Positions 1-8,641 of a DNA stretch of 64,000 nucleotides are shown here, in pieces (position 1 is the stretch's first letter; every line of letters starts with the position of its first letter). The notes beneath the pieces are model-generated. The model was given only the letters and a program-made list of their open reading frames with translations, did no database searches and had not been told where the DNA came from. The position numbers and the translations under genes were made by a program. This DNA comes from Yersinia kristensenii (GTDB lineage Bacteria > Pseudomonadota > Gammaproteobacteria > Enterobacterales > Enterobacteriaceae), in NCBI RefSeq assembly GCF_900460525.1, contig NZ_UHIY01000001.1:2418001-2482000 (forward strand), written 5' to 3'.

Positions 1-402
1 GATGCGCTGCAACAGCCCGCACAACTGGCGGGTAAAACCGTGGGCGTGACGCGTGGCGCGGTGGAAGACATGGTGCTGAGTGAATTAGCCCCGAAAGATG
101 CACAAATAAAACGCTACGAAGATAACAGCACCACGCTATCGGCCTATCTCTCCGGCCAGGTGAATTATCTGGCGACCGGCAATCTGGTGGTGAGTGCTTT
201 GGCCCGCCAGAACCCAGCCCAGGCACCGGTAGCAAAATTTATGCTGAAAGATTCTCCGTGCTATATCGGCTTGCGTCAGGGGGAGCCTGCACTGAAAGCC
301 AAGGTGGACGCGCTGATTGCCGAAGCTTTGCAAGACCAAACTCTCAATAGTTTGTCCGAAAAATGGTTGAAGGCCCCGTTACCTGCCTCTCTCGGCGCAT
401 AA
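1..402 (+). CDS. Polar amino-acid ABC transporter, periplasmic substrate-binding protein (3' part only)
   Basis: The reading frame is open from the first base, so the gene starts before the window; 133 codons are visible. The visible part fits the C-terminal lobe of a family 3 (GlnH/HisJ-like) periplasmic binding protein: a stretch AGKTVGVTRGAVEDM, then a segment with an S-A-Y-L-S-G-Q-V-N-Y motif, and a C-terminal helix ending NSLSEKWLKAPLP. Such proteins capture an amino acid or related zwitterion in the periplasm and hand it to the membrane permeases. It lies 12 bp upstream of two permeases and an ATPase. The ligand cannot be read from the sequence; the downstream ureide-catabolism genes make a ureido compound or a linked amino acid a reasonable guess. 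Confidence 0.85.
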   Translation, partial: DALQQPAQLAGKTVGVTRGAVEDMVLSELAPKDAQIKRYEDNSTTLSAYLSGQVNYLATGNLVVSALARQNPAQAPVAKFMLKDSPCYIGLRQGEPALKAKVDALIAEALQDQTLNSLSEKWLKAPLPASLGA

Positions 403-414
403 CAGGAGCGGGCG

Positions 415-1098
415 ATGACCTATCAGCTGAATTTTTCTGCTCTGTGGCCCTATCTGCCCGAGTTGCTCTCGGGCCTGCTGGTGACCATTGAGCTGACGGC
501 GATGGCGACTATTGGCGGTATTGCGCTGGGAGTGGTCGGTGCAGCGATCCGCTGTAGCCATAACCCTCGACTCGATAAGGTCATATTGCGACGGGTATGG
601 GGCGGTTATGTGGAAATTGTGCGTAATACCCCTTTTGTGGTGCAGCTATTTTTCATCGTTTTTGGTTTACCGGCGCTGGGGCTGAAATTAAGTGCCGGAC
701 AGGCGGCAGTGCTGGCGATGACCATCAATTTGGGTGCTTACAGCACCGAGATTATCCGTGCTGGGATCCAGGCCAGTGCCAAAGGTCAGTGGGAAGCCGG
801 ACGGGTGCTGGGGCTGAGCCGCAGTCAGGTTTTTTTCCGCGTGATTTTACCGCCATCATTACAGCGGATTTATCCGGCGCTGGTCAGCCAGTGCATCATC
901 GTGATGCTCGGTTCTGCGGTGGTGTCGCAGGTGTCATTTGAAGAACTGACCTTTGCCGCCAACCTGATTCAGTCGCGCACTTTCCTCAGTTTTGAGGTCT
1001 ATCTGGTGACCACATTGCTCTACCTGTTGTTGTCCATCGTGATGCGCCAGTTGTTGTTAGCCGCTGGGCGTCGATGCTTTGGGAGCTGTGCCTCATGA
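415..1098 (+). CDS. Polar amino-acid ABC transporter permease 1
   Basis: 227-residue inner-membrane permease of the HisM/GlnP family. About five hydrophobic segments are visible. The cytoplasmic EAA-type loop is seen as QWEAGRVLGLSRSQVFFRVILP around residues 124-145; this loop contacts the ATPase. The N-terminal half has the family motif RNTPFVVQLFF. An SD-like GGAGCGGGCG lies just before the ATG. The stop overlaps the next permease start as ATGA, which indicates translational coupling. With the second permease it should form the heterodimeric channel of a polar amino-acid uptake system. Confidence 0.9.
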   Translation: MTYQLNFSALWPYLPELLSGLLVTIELTAMATIGGIALGVVGAAIRCSHNPRLDKVILRRVWGGYVEIVRNTPFVVQLFFIVFGLPALGLKLSAGQAAVLAMTINLGAYSTEIIRAGIQASAKGQWEAGRVLGLSRSQVFFRVILPPSLQRIYPALVSQCIIVMLGSAVVSQVSFEELTFAANLIQSRTFLSFEVYLVTTLLYLLLSIVMRQLLLAAGRRCFGSCAS

Positions 1099-1748
1099 TG
1101 TTTACTGACTGGGATATCATCCGCAATCTGTTACTGGCGGCCCGCTGGACTCTATTACTGTCATTGACTGCCTTTCTCGGCGGCACTTTGGTGACCTTGC
1201 CACTGATGCTGATGCGCTTGAGTCGTTGGCGCTGGATGGCCGGTTTTGTCCGTGGTTATACCGAACTCTTCCAGGGCACCCCGCTGCTGATGCAACTGTT
1301 TTTGGCATTCTTCGGTTTGGCATTGCTGGGCATTGATGTCAGCCCGTGGGTGGCGGCTGCCTTGGCGTTAACTCTGTTTACCAGTGCCTTTTTGGTGGAT
1401 ATCTGGTGCGGCAGTATTGATGCTTTGCCGAAAAGCCAGTGGGAAGCTTCGCGCTGTTTGGGGCTGAGTTTTAGCCAAACCTTATGCCGCGTGATCGCCC
1501 CGCAGGCGATGCGCATTGCCATTGCGCCCACGGTGGGGTTTTCCGTGCAAGTTATCAAAGGGACGGCGCTGGCCTCCATCATCGGTTTTGTTGAGCTGAC
1601 CAAGGCGGGCACCATGCTCAATAATGTGACTTATCAGCCATTTAAAGTCTTTGGTCTGGTGGCGCTGGGCTATTTTCTGCTGTGTTACCCGCTGTCGCGT
1701 TACAGCCATTATCTGGAGAGAAAATTCCATGCCGCTGATCACCATTAA
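1095..1748 (+). CDS. Polar amino-acid ABC transporter permease 2
   Basis: 217-residue permease of the same family as its upstream neighbour, with motif QGTPLLMQLFLAFFG and EAA loop QWEASRCLGLSFSQTLCRVIAP. I chose the ATG that overlaps the previous stop (ATGA); a longer in-frame TTG start at 1074 would lie inside the upstream gene and has no better ribosome site. The 3' end overlaps the ATPase gene by 20 bp, so the cassette is tightly coupled. Two distinct permeases with one ATPase is the usual layout for histidine/glutamine-type importers. Confidence 0.9.
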   Translation: MMFTDWDIIRNLLLAARWTLLLSLTAFLGGTLVTLPLMLMRLSRWRWMAGFVRGYTELFQGTPLLMQLFLAFFGLALLGIDVSPWVAAALALTLFTSAFLVDIWCGSIDALPKSQWEASRCLGLSFSQTLCRVIAPQAMRIAIAPTVGFSVQVIKGTALASIIGFVELTKAGTMLNNVTYQPFKVFGLVALGYFLLCYPLSRYSHYLERKFHAADHH

Positions 1749-2463
1749 TCAGGTTCAAAAATACTATGGCCAGAACCATGTGCTAAAAGGTGTGGATCTG
1801 GATATTGAGATGGGCGAAGTCATTTCGATCATTGGCCGCAGCGGTTCAGGTAAAAGTACCTTGCTGCGCTGCATTAATGGGCTGGAGGAGTATCAGGACG
1901 GCAGTATCAAACTGGGGGGCATGACAGTGACCCACCGTGATTCGCAAGCACGTGAAATCAGCCGCTCAGTGGGGATGGTGTTTCAGAGTTTCAATTTGTT
2001 CCCGCATATGACCGCACTTGAGAATGTGATGCTGGCGCCGCGGCGGGTATTGAAAAAAAGCGCCGCCGAGTGCCGCGAACTGGCCACAGAAATGCTGACC
2101 AAAGTCGGGCTGGCGGACCGAATGGATTATTACCCCGCCAATCTTTCTGGTGGTCAGCAGCAGCGCGTGGCGATTGCCCGCGCACTGGCGATGCAACCTA
2201 AAGTCTTGCTGTGTGATGAGATTACCTCTGCGCTAGACCCTGAGCTGGTGGGGGAAGTGCTGAAAGTCCTCGAGCAGCTCGCGGTGGAAGGTATGACCTT
2301 GATTTTGGTGACTCATGAGATGAGTTTTGCGCGTGAAGTCGGTGACCGCGTGGTGTTTATGCATCAGGGTCGGGTGTGGGAGCAGGGCGAAAGTCGCGCG
2401 TTATTCGCACACCCACAAACCGCTGAATTCAAACAATTTATATCCTCAGTCCGTGGTTTGTAA
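1729..2463 (+). CDS. Polar amino-acid ABC transporter ATP-binding protein
   Basis: 244-residue GlnQ/HisP-type ATPase. The Walker A motif is GRSGSGKST (about residues 36-44), the signature LSGGQQQRVAIARALAM, the Walker B LLCDEITSALDPE, and the switch histidine is in LVTHEM. It powers the importer from the cytoplasmic face. The ATG at 1729 (MPLITINQVQKYYG) sits behind a GGAGAG ribosome site inside the end of the second permease gene. A TTG-type start further upstream would add a tail that does not resemble the family. The gene is 39 bp upstream of the pucG-like gene, close enough for one transcript. Confidence 0.95.
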   Translation: MPLITINQVQKYYGQNHVLKGVDLDIEMGEVISIIGRSGSGKSTLLRCINGLEEYQDGSIKLGGMTVTHRDSQAREISRSVGMVFQSFNLFPHMTALENVMLAPRRVLKKSAAECRELATEMLTKVGLADRMDYYPANLSGGQQQRVAIARALAMQPKVLLCDEITSALDPELVGEVLKVLEQLAVEGMTLILVTHEMSFAREVGDRVVFMHQGRVWEQGESRALFAHPQTAEFKQFISSVRGL

Positions 2464-2502
2464 CACACATTTTACTGATTGATATCAGGATGGAGATTTT
2501 CT

Positions 2503-3762
2503 ATGTCGGCAATAAATCCTAACCCATTGTTTAGTCAGATTAATCCGCCAGCACGGCTACTGATGGGGCCAGGGCCGATCAATGCCGATCCGCGGGTGCT
2601 GCGCGCGATGTCCAGCCAGTTGATCGGGCAATATGATCCGGCGATGACAAATTATATGAATCAGGTGATGGCGCTGTATCGCGGTGTTTTTTGCACTGAA
2701 AACCCGTGGACGATGTTGATTGATGGCACCTCCCGCGCCGGTATTGAGGCCGTTTTGCTCTCTTCTATTCGCCCTGGCGATAAAGTTCTGGTGCCGGTTT
2801 TTGGGCGTTTCGGTCATTTGTTATGTGAAATTGCCCGCCGTTGCCGCGCCGAGGTACACATTATTGAAGTGCCGTGGGGCGAAGTATTCACCCCGGATAT
2901 GATCGAGGATGCCATCAAAAAAGTCCGCCCGCGCCTGTTGCTGACGGTGCAGGGCGATACCTCGACCACCATGTTGCAGCCACTGGCTGAACTGGGCGAC
3001 ATTTGCCGCCGCCATCAAGTGCTGTTCTATACCGATGCCACCGCGTCTTTGGGCGGTAATAGATTGGAAACCGATGCTTGGGGGTTGGATGCGGTCTCGG
3101 CTGGGTTACAAAAGTGCCTCGGTGGGCCATCGGGGAGTTCGCCAGTGACACTGAGTCCACAATTCGGCGAACAAATTCGTCGTCGTAAATGTATTGAGCA
3201 GGGGATTCGTACGGCGGATCATACTGACGGCGACGAAGAAATGATCTATTCCAATTATTTTGATTTGGGCATGATCATGGATTATTGGGGGCCGGAGCGC
3301 CTGAATCATCATACCGAGGCCACCAGTATGTTGTTTGCTGCCCGAGAGTGCGCGCGGGTGATGTTGGAAGAGGGCTTAGATAACGGCATTGCCCGCCACG
3401 CCTTGCACGGCGCGGCATTGCTGGCGGGGATTCAGGGCATGGGGCTGGCGGTGTTTGGTGATTTGAAGCACCGGATGAACAATGTGCTGGGGGTGGTTAT
3501 TCCGGCGGGCATTCCCGGTGAGCAAGTGCGGCAGTTGATGCTGAATGATTTTGGTATTGAAATTGGCACTTCATTTGGGCCGCTGAATGGCAAAATTTGG
3601 CGCATTGGCACCATGGGCTATAACGCCCGCAAAGATTGTGTGATGCAAACGTTGGTGGCATTGGAAGCGGTATTGAATCGATTAGGATTTTCGACTGTTC
3701 AGGGCGCTGGGCTGCAAGCGGCGTGGGATGTTTATCAAGCTGAACAACATGGAGCCAACTGA
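2503..3762 (+). CDS. pucG: (S)-ureidoglycine--glyoxylate aminotransferase (PucG-like class V aminotransferase)
   Basis: 419-residue PLP enzyme of the alanine-glyoxylate aminotransferase fold (class V). It opens with PPARLLMGPGPINADPRVL, the usual N-terminal signature. The cofactor Asp is in YTDATASLGG and the Schiff-base Lys is in SAGLQKCLGGPSG (about residues 202-214). PucG enzymes move the amino group of (S)-ureidoglycine to glyoxylate, giving glycine and oxalurate. The neighbour downstream is an allantoate amidohydrolase, the enzyme that makes ureidoglycine, which favours PucG over a plain serine/alanine-glyoxylate aminotransferase. The ATG at 2503 follows AGGATGGAG; an earlier TTG at 2479 was rejected. 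The stop overlaps the next start as TGATG. Confidence 0.85.
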   Translation: MSAINPNPLFSQINPPARLLMGPGPINADPRVLRAMSSQLIGQYDPAMTNYMNQVMALYRGVFCTENPWTMLIDGTSRAGIEAVLLSSIRPGDKVLVPVFGRFGHLLCEIARRCRAEVHIIEVPWGEVFTPDMIEDAIKKVRPRLLLTVQGDTSTTMLQPLAELGDICRRHQVLFYTDATASLGGNRLETDAWGLDAVSAGLQKCLGGPSGSSPVTLSPQFGEQIRRRKCIEQGIRTADHTDGDEEMIYSNYFDLGMIMDYWGPERLNHHTEATSMLFAARECARVMLEEGLDNGIARHALHGAALLAGIQGMGLAVFGDLKHRMNNVLGVVIPAGIPGEQVRQLMLNDFGIEIGTSFGPLNGKIWRIGTMGYNARKDCVMQTLVALEAVLNRLGFSTVQGAGLQAAWDVYQAEQHGAN

Positions 3763-5042
3763 TGGCCGTTACCCTGCCTGATGCCGAGGCAGAGCAAGCC
3801 GCATTACGGGTTTTAGCCCGCAGTGATGTGCTGGCGGCAATCAGTGAGTCACCCGCTATGCTGACGCGAGTGTATTTATCTCCTGAACATTTGCGAGCAA
3901 ATCAGCAAGTGGGGAAATGGATGCAAGCGCATGGGATGCGAGTTTGGCAGGATGCGGTTGGGAATATTTGTGGCCGTTATGAAGGTTTGCAATCCAATGC
4001 GCCAGCCATCTTATTGGGTTCCCACCTTGATACCGTGCGCAATGCAGGCCGCTTTGACGGCATGTTGGGGGTGTTGAGCGCACTGGAAGTGGTGGGGTAT
4101 TTACATCGCCAACAGCGGCGGTTGCCAGTTGCGATTGAGGTGATTGGTTTTGCCGATGAAGAGGGCACGCGGTTTGGAATCACCTTGCTCGGCAGTAAAG
4201 GGATTACCGGGTGCTGGCCAGCAGATTGGCTGAACAAGACGGATGCCGAGGGCATCACTGTGGCGCAGGCGATGGAAAATGCGGGGTTTGATCCGGCGGC
4301 GGTGGTGCAAGCGCAACGGGCCGCGAGTGATTTCTGTGCTTATCTTGAACTGCATATTGAACAAGGGCCATGTTTGGAACAGGCCGATTTGGCATTGGGT
4401 GTGGTGACGGCGATTAATGGTGCGCGCCGCTTAAATTGCCAATTTACCGGGCTGGCGGGCCATGCTGGTACCGTGCCAATGGGGCAGCGGCAGGATGCAT
4501 TAGCCGCTGCTGCCGAATGGATTTGTGCAGTTGAGCAGTTGGCCGAGCATTATGGCGAGCATCTGGTGGCGACGGTGGGAACGCTGGCCTGTTTACCCGG
4601 TGCGGTGAATGTGATTGCGGGGCAGGTGAGATTGACTTTGGATATTCGCGGCCCGCAAGACAATGGTGTTAGCGAGTTATTAGCGCATTTATTGGCGCGG
4701 GCGGAGGTGATCGCGGCGCGCCGTGGCCTGACTTTTGCCACGGAAGAGTTTTACCGCATCAATGCCACCGCCTGTGATGATAACTTGCAGAAGTGTATTG
4801 GTGACAGTGTTAGTCAGGTGCAAGGGCGCTCATTAGCATTGCCCAGCGGCGCGGGCCATGATGCCATTGCTGTTGCTGAATGTTGGCCGGTGGGGATGTT
4901 ATTTGTGCGCTGCAAAGGCGGGGTAAGCCATCATCCGGATGAATCTGTGACTTGCGATGATGTCGCGAAAGCTCTTCAAGCTTATCTGGAGACGGTGTTG
5001 TCGTGGGCGGCATCAGTCGCCGTGAGAACCGACAGATCCTAA
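3762..5042 (+). CDS. allC: Allantoate amidohydrolase / N-carbamoyl-L-amino-acid hydrolase family (AllC-like)
   Basis: 426-residue M20-family bimetallic hydrolase. Metal ligands are visible: His in GSHLDT (about residue 87), Asp in GRFDGMLGVL, Glu in DEEGTRFG, His in ELHIEQGP, and the late His in SGAGHDA. The lid domain GLAGHAGTVPMGQRQDAL is typical of the hydantoinase/carbamoylase group. AllC removes ammonia and carbon dioxide from allantoate to give ureidoglycine, the substrate of the co-translated upstream aminotransferase. An N-carbamoyl amino-acid hydrolase activity is the alternative; the PucG neighbour tips the balance. There is no ring-opening allantoinase in the window. Confidence 0.8.
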   Translation: MAVTLPDAEAEQAALRVLARSDVLAAISESPAMLTRVYLSPEHLRANQQVGKWMQAHGMRVWQDAVGNICGRYEGLQSNAPAILLGSHLDTVRNAGRFDGMLGVLSALEVVGYLHRQQRRLPVAIEVIGFADEEGTRFGITLLGSKGITGCWPADWLNKTDAEGITVAQAMENAGFDPAAVVQAQRAASDFCAYLELHIEQGPCLEQADLALGVVTAINGARRLNCQFTGLAGHAGTVPMGQRQDALAAAAEWICAVEQLAEHYGEHLVATVGTLACLPGAVNVIAGQVRLTLDIRGPQDNGVSELLAHLLARAEVIAARRGLTFATEEFYRINATACDDNLQKCIGDSVSQVQGRSLALPSGAGHDAIAVAECWPVGMLFVRCKGGVSHHPDESVTCDDVAKALQAYLETVLSWAASVAVRTDRS

Positions 5043-5087
5043 AGACGCCGTATTTCTTTGGTTAAAACAAGCATTCATGTAGGCTCG

Positions 5088-5111
5088 AACCGCGCCATTC
5101 TTGGCGCGGAG
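5088..5111. terminator. Strong hairpin between convergent allC and yafV
   Basis: Perfect 8-bp stem CCGCGCCA-TTCT-TGGCGCGG at 5090-5109 in the 119-bp gap between two convergent genes. Neither side has a clear U-tract, so it may be a weak bidirectional terminator or only an mRNA 3' stabiliser. Confidence 0.5.
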
Positions 5112-5161
5112 GCTTCACTCTTCTGTCTATCCTCAGCCCATAAGATTGGGGGGTTGTTAAC

Positions 5162-5932
5162 TTACAACAGCAAAAACTTATCGCTATCGCGCCACGCCGG
5201 GAATGCTTTCCGATAACTCAGCTGCGTTTCCAAAGATAACTCTGCGTCCAACTGCGCCGCTTGCCCCGGCTCAGCTTGGGCCAGAATCTCACCTTGGGCA
5301 TCCAAAATTACACTATCACCTTGATAATAATGGCCATTATCATCATCACCGACCCGATTGCAACCGGCGACATAAGCTTGATTTTCTATTGCCCGCGCCG
5401 CCAGCAAGGTTTGCCAATGTTTGGCGCGCGCGGCGGGCCAGTTCGCCACATATAGTGCTAAATCATAATCTTGTTGGTTGCGCGACCACAGCGGAAAGCG
5501 CAGGTCATAACAGACTTGCGGCAGAATTCGCCAGCCGCGCCACTCGACAATTTTGCGCTCGCCCCCCGCCAGATAGTGATGGTGTTCACCGGCCATGCGG
5601 AATAAGTGGCGCTTGTCATAGTGATGGATTTTGCCATCCGGTTGCGCCAACAGAAAACGATTAACTGCGCCGTCGGGTGTTTTTAGCGCCACACTGCCGC
5701 CAATCAGGGCATCGGTGCGGGCCGACCAATAGCGCAACCAGTCGATGACCTCAGTTTCTGGCAGCGCATTCTCCGCCGCATTCATTGCGAAACCAGTGGT
5801 AAACATTTCCGGTAACACAATCACATCACGCTGCCGTATGGGTTCTAGCAGCATGTCAAAGTGACGTAGATTGGCTGCGGTATCCAGCCACACTAGCGGT
5901 TGTTGTAACACAGTCAGTTTTAAAGTTGACAC
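5162..5932 (-). CDS. yafV: Omega-amidase YafV (nitrilase superfamily)
   Basis: 256-residue carbon-nitrogen hydrolase closely matching E. coli YafV. The catalytic triad is visible as Glu in VLPEMFTTGF, Lys in HHYDKRHLF and Cys in LPQVCYDLRFPLWSRN. Omega-amidases hydrolyse 2-oxoglutaramate or 2-oxosuccinamate, the by-products of glutamine/asparagine transamination, to 2-oxo acids and ammonia. I chose the GTG at 5932 (reads V-S-T-L-K-L-T-V-L-Q-Q), matching the family N-terminus; a longer ATG frame to 5980 lies inside ybdL and is unlikely. It overlaps the end of ybdL by 13 bp. The pairing removes the product of the YbdL reaction and so pulls methionine salvage forward. Confidence 0.92.
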   Translation of the reverse strand: MSTLKLTVLQQPLVWLDTAANLRHFDMLLEPIRQRDVIVLPEMFTTGFAMNAAENALPETEVIDWLRYWSARTDALIGGSVALKTPDGAVNRFLLAQPDGKIHHYDKRHLFRMAGEHHHYLAGGERKIVEWRGWRILPQVCYDLRFPLWSRNQQDYDLALYVANWPAARAKHWQTLLAARAIENQAYVAGCNRVGDDDNGHYYQGDSVILDAQGEILAQAEPGQAAQLDAELSLETQLSYRKAFPAWRDSDKFLLL

Positions 5933-7080
5933 AAGCGCTCCGCAGCGGCGTCCAGCGTGGCATCCTGTTTGGCGAAGCACAGCCGGATCAGTTTATGGGG
6001 GAACGGGCCGGCGCAGAAGACGGATAAAGGTATTGCGGCCACACCCACGTGCTCGGTCAGCCATTGGCAGAATTCAACATCGTCGAGGTCAGAAATAGCA
6101 CTGTAATCGGCCAGCAAGAAGTAGGTTCCTTCACTGGGCAGAATTTTGAAGCGGCTGGTGGAGAGCGCATTGACGAAGCGATCGCGGCGCGCGCGATAGA
6201 ATTCCGGTAATTGTTGCCAGTGCTCCGGTTCGCTATTCAGCATGTCAGCCAGTGCAAACTGTACTGGAGTACAGACTGAAAACGTCAAATATTGATGAAT
6301 TTTGCGCACTTCAGCAGTGATCGCGGCGGGTGCGATGCAATAACCCGCTTTCCAGCCGGTCATATGAAAAGTTTTGCCAAAAGAGGAAACCGCAATAGCC
6401 CGTTGGCGCAATTGTGGGTGCGCCAATACGCTGGCGTGACCGGCGGCGCTGAAACAGATGTGTTCGTAAACTTCATCACTGAGGACATAAATATTGCGTT
6501 CGGCAATCACTTGCCACAGTTGCTCAAAATCTGCTGCGTGCCAAACAGTTGCTGATGGGTTATGCGGCGTATTCACAATCACCAGCCGGGTACGTTCTGA
6601 AATCAGGTCAGCAAACTCGGCCCAATCAGTAGCGAATGCCGGGGGTTTGAGCGCTATGCGCTTGAGAATGCCGCCGGCCAATTTCACCACCGGAGCATAA
6701 CTGTCATAGCTGGGATTAAAGCAAATGACTTCGTCACCAGGGCGTACCAGCGCGGTAATCGCAGCAAATAAGGCCTCACTGGCACCGGTAGTGACAGTCA
6801 CTTCGCTGTCAGCATCGGGCTGCCAGCCGTAGATTTTAGCTGTTTTCTCGGCAATAGCCGTGCGCAGCGGCGCGACGCCGGTCATCGGGGCATATTGGTT
6901 AGCGCCCTGACTCACATGATAGGCTAATCGTTGCTTGAGATAATCGGGGCCATCGAAATCCGGGAAGCCTTGCGACAGGTTAATAGCTTGATGTTTTTGC
7001 GCCAATGCACTCATTTGCGAGAAGATGGTGGTGCCCTGTGCGGGTAATTTACTGTCTGGAATAAAAGATAAAGTGCTCAT
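5920..7080 (-). CDS. ybdL: Methionine aminotransferase YbdL (salvage pathway transaminase)
   Basis: 386-residue class I/II PLP aminotransferase of the KAT/YbdL group. It shows INLSQGFPDFDGPDYL near the N-terminus, NTPHNPSATVW, VLSDEVYEHICF, and the Schiff-base Lys in SSFGKTFHMTGWKAGYC (about residues 233-249). It is expected to transfer the glutamine amino group onto 4-methylthio-2-oxobutyrate, the last step that regenerates methionine; YafV then hydrolyses the 2-oxoglutaramate. It is divergent from mtnB, with three tandem MetJ-like boxes between them, so both operons are likely repressed when S-adenosylmethionine is plentiful. Confidence 0.92.
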   Translation of the reverse strand: MSTLSFIPDSKLPAQGTTIFSQMSALAQKHQAINLSQGFPDFDGPDYLKQRLAYHVSQGANQYAPMTGVAPLRTAIAEKTAKIYGWQPDADSEVTVTTGASEALFAAITALVRPGDEVICFNPSYDSYAPVVKLAGGILKRIALKPPAFATDWAEFADLISERTRLVIVNTPHNPSATVWHAADFEQLWQVIAERNIYVLSDEVYEHICFSAAGHASVLAHPQLRQRAIAVSSFGKTFHMTGWKAGYCIAPAAITAEVRKIHQYLTFSVCTPVQFALADMLNSEPEHWQQLPEFYRARRDRFVNALSTSRFKILPSEGTYFLLADYSAISDLDDVEFCQWLTEHVGVAAIPLSVFCAGPFPHKLIRLCFAKQDATLDAAAERLCQL

Positions 7081-7147
7081 CGCGGGTGAATACTCCTGGC
7101 GCTGTATGTTGCCGTAAATATATCACGATGTTAATATTTGGCAATCA

Positions 7148-7171
7148 AGACGTTTGGATGTTTAAACGGCT
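7148..7171. promoter_or_regulatory. Three tandem MetJ-type boxes between ybdL and mtnB
   Basis: Contiguous octamers AGACGTTT (7148-7155), GGATGTTT (7156-7163) and AAACGGCT (7164-7171) match the MetJ consensus AGACGTCT at 7, 5 and 6 of 8 positions with exact 8-bp phasing. MetJ with SAM binds such tandem arrays. The position in the 242-bp divergent region fits control of both mtnBCD and ybdL-yafV. Binding is inferred. Confidence 0.75.
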
Positions 7172-7254
7172 AAATGACATAATTGGCTAAGTATAGATAA
7201 ATTTGTGCTAAGGGTAATCGTCTGACCGAGGGGCATGGCAATATGCTCTGACAG

Positions 7255-7314
7255 CAACACCACTTTAGCCAGCATCACTACAGCCAACACCACTACAGCC
7301 AACATCACTACAGG
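7255..7314 (+). repeat. Four 15-bp tandem repeats in the mtnB leader
   Basis: Four direct copies of a 15-mer close to CAACACCACTACAGC run head to tail at 7255-7269, 7270-7284, 7285-7299 and 7300-7314, ending 8 bp before the mtnB start codon. Copies differ at one to three positions. They leave little room for a ribosome site: only a GGGA at 7313-7316 is seen. Confidence 0.85.
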
Positions 7315-7322
7315 GATATGCA

Positions 7323-7955
7323 ATGACCGAAAATGTACAACTTGGCGCGCTGTTAGCCGCCTGCCACTGGATTGGTGAGAAGGGCTGGTGCCCGGCGACC
7401 GGCGGCAATATGTCCTTGCGGCTGGATTCGGCTCAATGTTTGGTAACGGAGTCGGGCAAAGATAAAGGGAGTTTAACGGCTGATGATTTTTTGCTGGTGG
7501 AGACGGCTAATAACCATGTGCCTAGCGGACGTACCCCATCGGCGGAAACCGGCCTGCATACCTTGCTCTATCGTCTGTATCCGGAAATCAATGCGGTCTT
7601 ACATACTCACTCGGTGAATGCTACGGTGTTATCACGCGTTGAGCGGAGTCATGAGTTGGTATTGCACGGCTATGAGATGCAGAAATCTCTCGCGGGTCAG
7701 CGCAGCCACCTTGATAGCGTGGTGATCCCCATTTTCGATAATGATCAGGATATCCCGGCCTTGGCACAGCGGGTTGCCGCGCGGGCTGATAATCACCCAT
7801 TACGTTACGGCTTTTTGGTCCGTGGGCATGGTTTGTATTGTTGGGGCAATAGCGTGTCTGAAGCCCGCCGCCATTTGGAAGGGCTGGAGTTTTTGTTCCA
7901 GTGTGAACTGCAACGCCGCCTATTGGATGTCAATTATAAAGCGGAGGCAAAATGA
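7323..7955 (+). CDS. mtnB: Methylthioribulose-1-phosphate dehydratase
   Basis: 210-residue class II aldolase-fold zinc enzyme. It shows [11 protein letters not shown], the zinc-binding His pair in [13 protein letters not shown] (about residues 97-109), a third His in [11 protein letters not shown], and the terminal HLEGLEFLF helix. It dehydrates 5-methylthioribulose-1-phosphate to the 2,3-diketone phosphate. Its stop overlaps the mtnC start by four bases (ATGA), so mtnB, C and D are translationally coupled. Length is normal for the family. Confidence 0.95.
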   Translation: MTENVQLGALLAACHWIGEKGWCPATGGNMSLRLDSAQCLVTESGKDKGSLTADDFLLVETANNHVPSGRTPSAETGLHTLLYRLYPEINAVLHTHSVNATVLSRVERSHELVLHGYEMQKSLAGQRSHLDSVVIPIFDNDQDIPALAQRVAARADNHPLRYGFLVRGHGLYCWGNSVSEARRHLEGLEFLFQCELQRRLLDVNYKAEAK

Positions 7956-8641
7956 TTCAGGCAATAGTGACCGACATTGAAGGCACCACCACCGACATCC
8001 GCTTTGTCCATCAAGTGCTGTTCCCTTATGCCCGCGAGCGACTGACGCCTTTTTTACAAGAACATCAACAGGATGAAGAGGTTGCTGCCGCATTGGTCAG
8101 TTTGCGGCGCGAGATTGAACAACCGGATGCAGATATTGAAACTCTGATTACCACATTGCACAGTTTTATGGATGAAGACCGCAAATCTACTGCGCTAAAA
8201 GCCATTCAGGGCATTATTTGGCGCAGTGGTTATCTGCAAGGGGATTTTCGTGGTCACTTGTATTCCGATGTTGCCCCGCAACTGGTGGATTGGCAGCTGC
8301 AAGGGCTGAAGCTGTATGTTTATTCATCCGGCTCGGTTGCTGCACAGAAATTATTGTTTGGTTACAGTGATGCGGGGGATTTACAGCCATTATTCAGTGG
8401 TTATTTTGACACCCATGTGGGGGCGAAGCGCGAAGTGAGCGCTTACCAGAATATTGCCAAGCAACTGAGTATTGCACCGCAAGCATTGCTGTTTTTATCT
8501 GATATTCGTCAGGAATTGGACGCAGCACAGCTTGCTGGCTGGCAAACTTGTCAGTTGATTCGAGATCTTCCCGACAGCGAAAGCCGTCATCCCCAGGTCA
8601 GCCGTTTTGATGAGATAGATATAGAGGGTTTTACAGCATGA
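7952..8641 (+). CDS. mtnC: Enolase-phosphatase E1
   Basis: 229-residue HAD-superfamily enzyme. The nucleophile motif is [11 protein letters not shown] at residues 5-15 (D-x-E-G-T variant typical of E1), the second HAD motif is VYSSGS, and the acidic metal motif is [12 protein letters not shown] near residue 187. It enolises the diketone phosphate and then removes phosphate, giving the acireductone. Overlaps mtnB and mtnD by four bases each. Confidence 0.96.
   Translation: MIQAIVTDIEGTTTDIRFVHQVLFPYARERLTPFLQEHQQDEEVAAALVSLRREIEQPDADIETLITTLHSFMDEDRKSTALKAIQGIIWRSGYLQGDFRGHLYSDVAPQLVDWQLQGLKLYVYSSGSVAAQKLLFGYSDAGDLQPLFSGYFDTHVGAKREVSAYQNIAKQLSIAPQALLFLSDIRQELDAAQLAGWQTCQLIRDLPDSESRHPQVSRFDEIDIEGFTA

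Noticed and set aside
5203..5664. 153-codon plus-strand frame
   Set aside because: Shadow of yafV, whose catalytic motifs are on the other strand.
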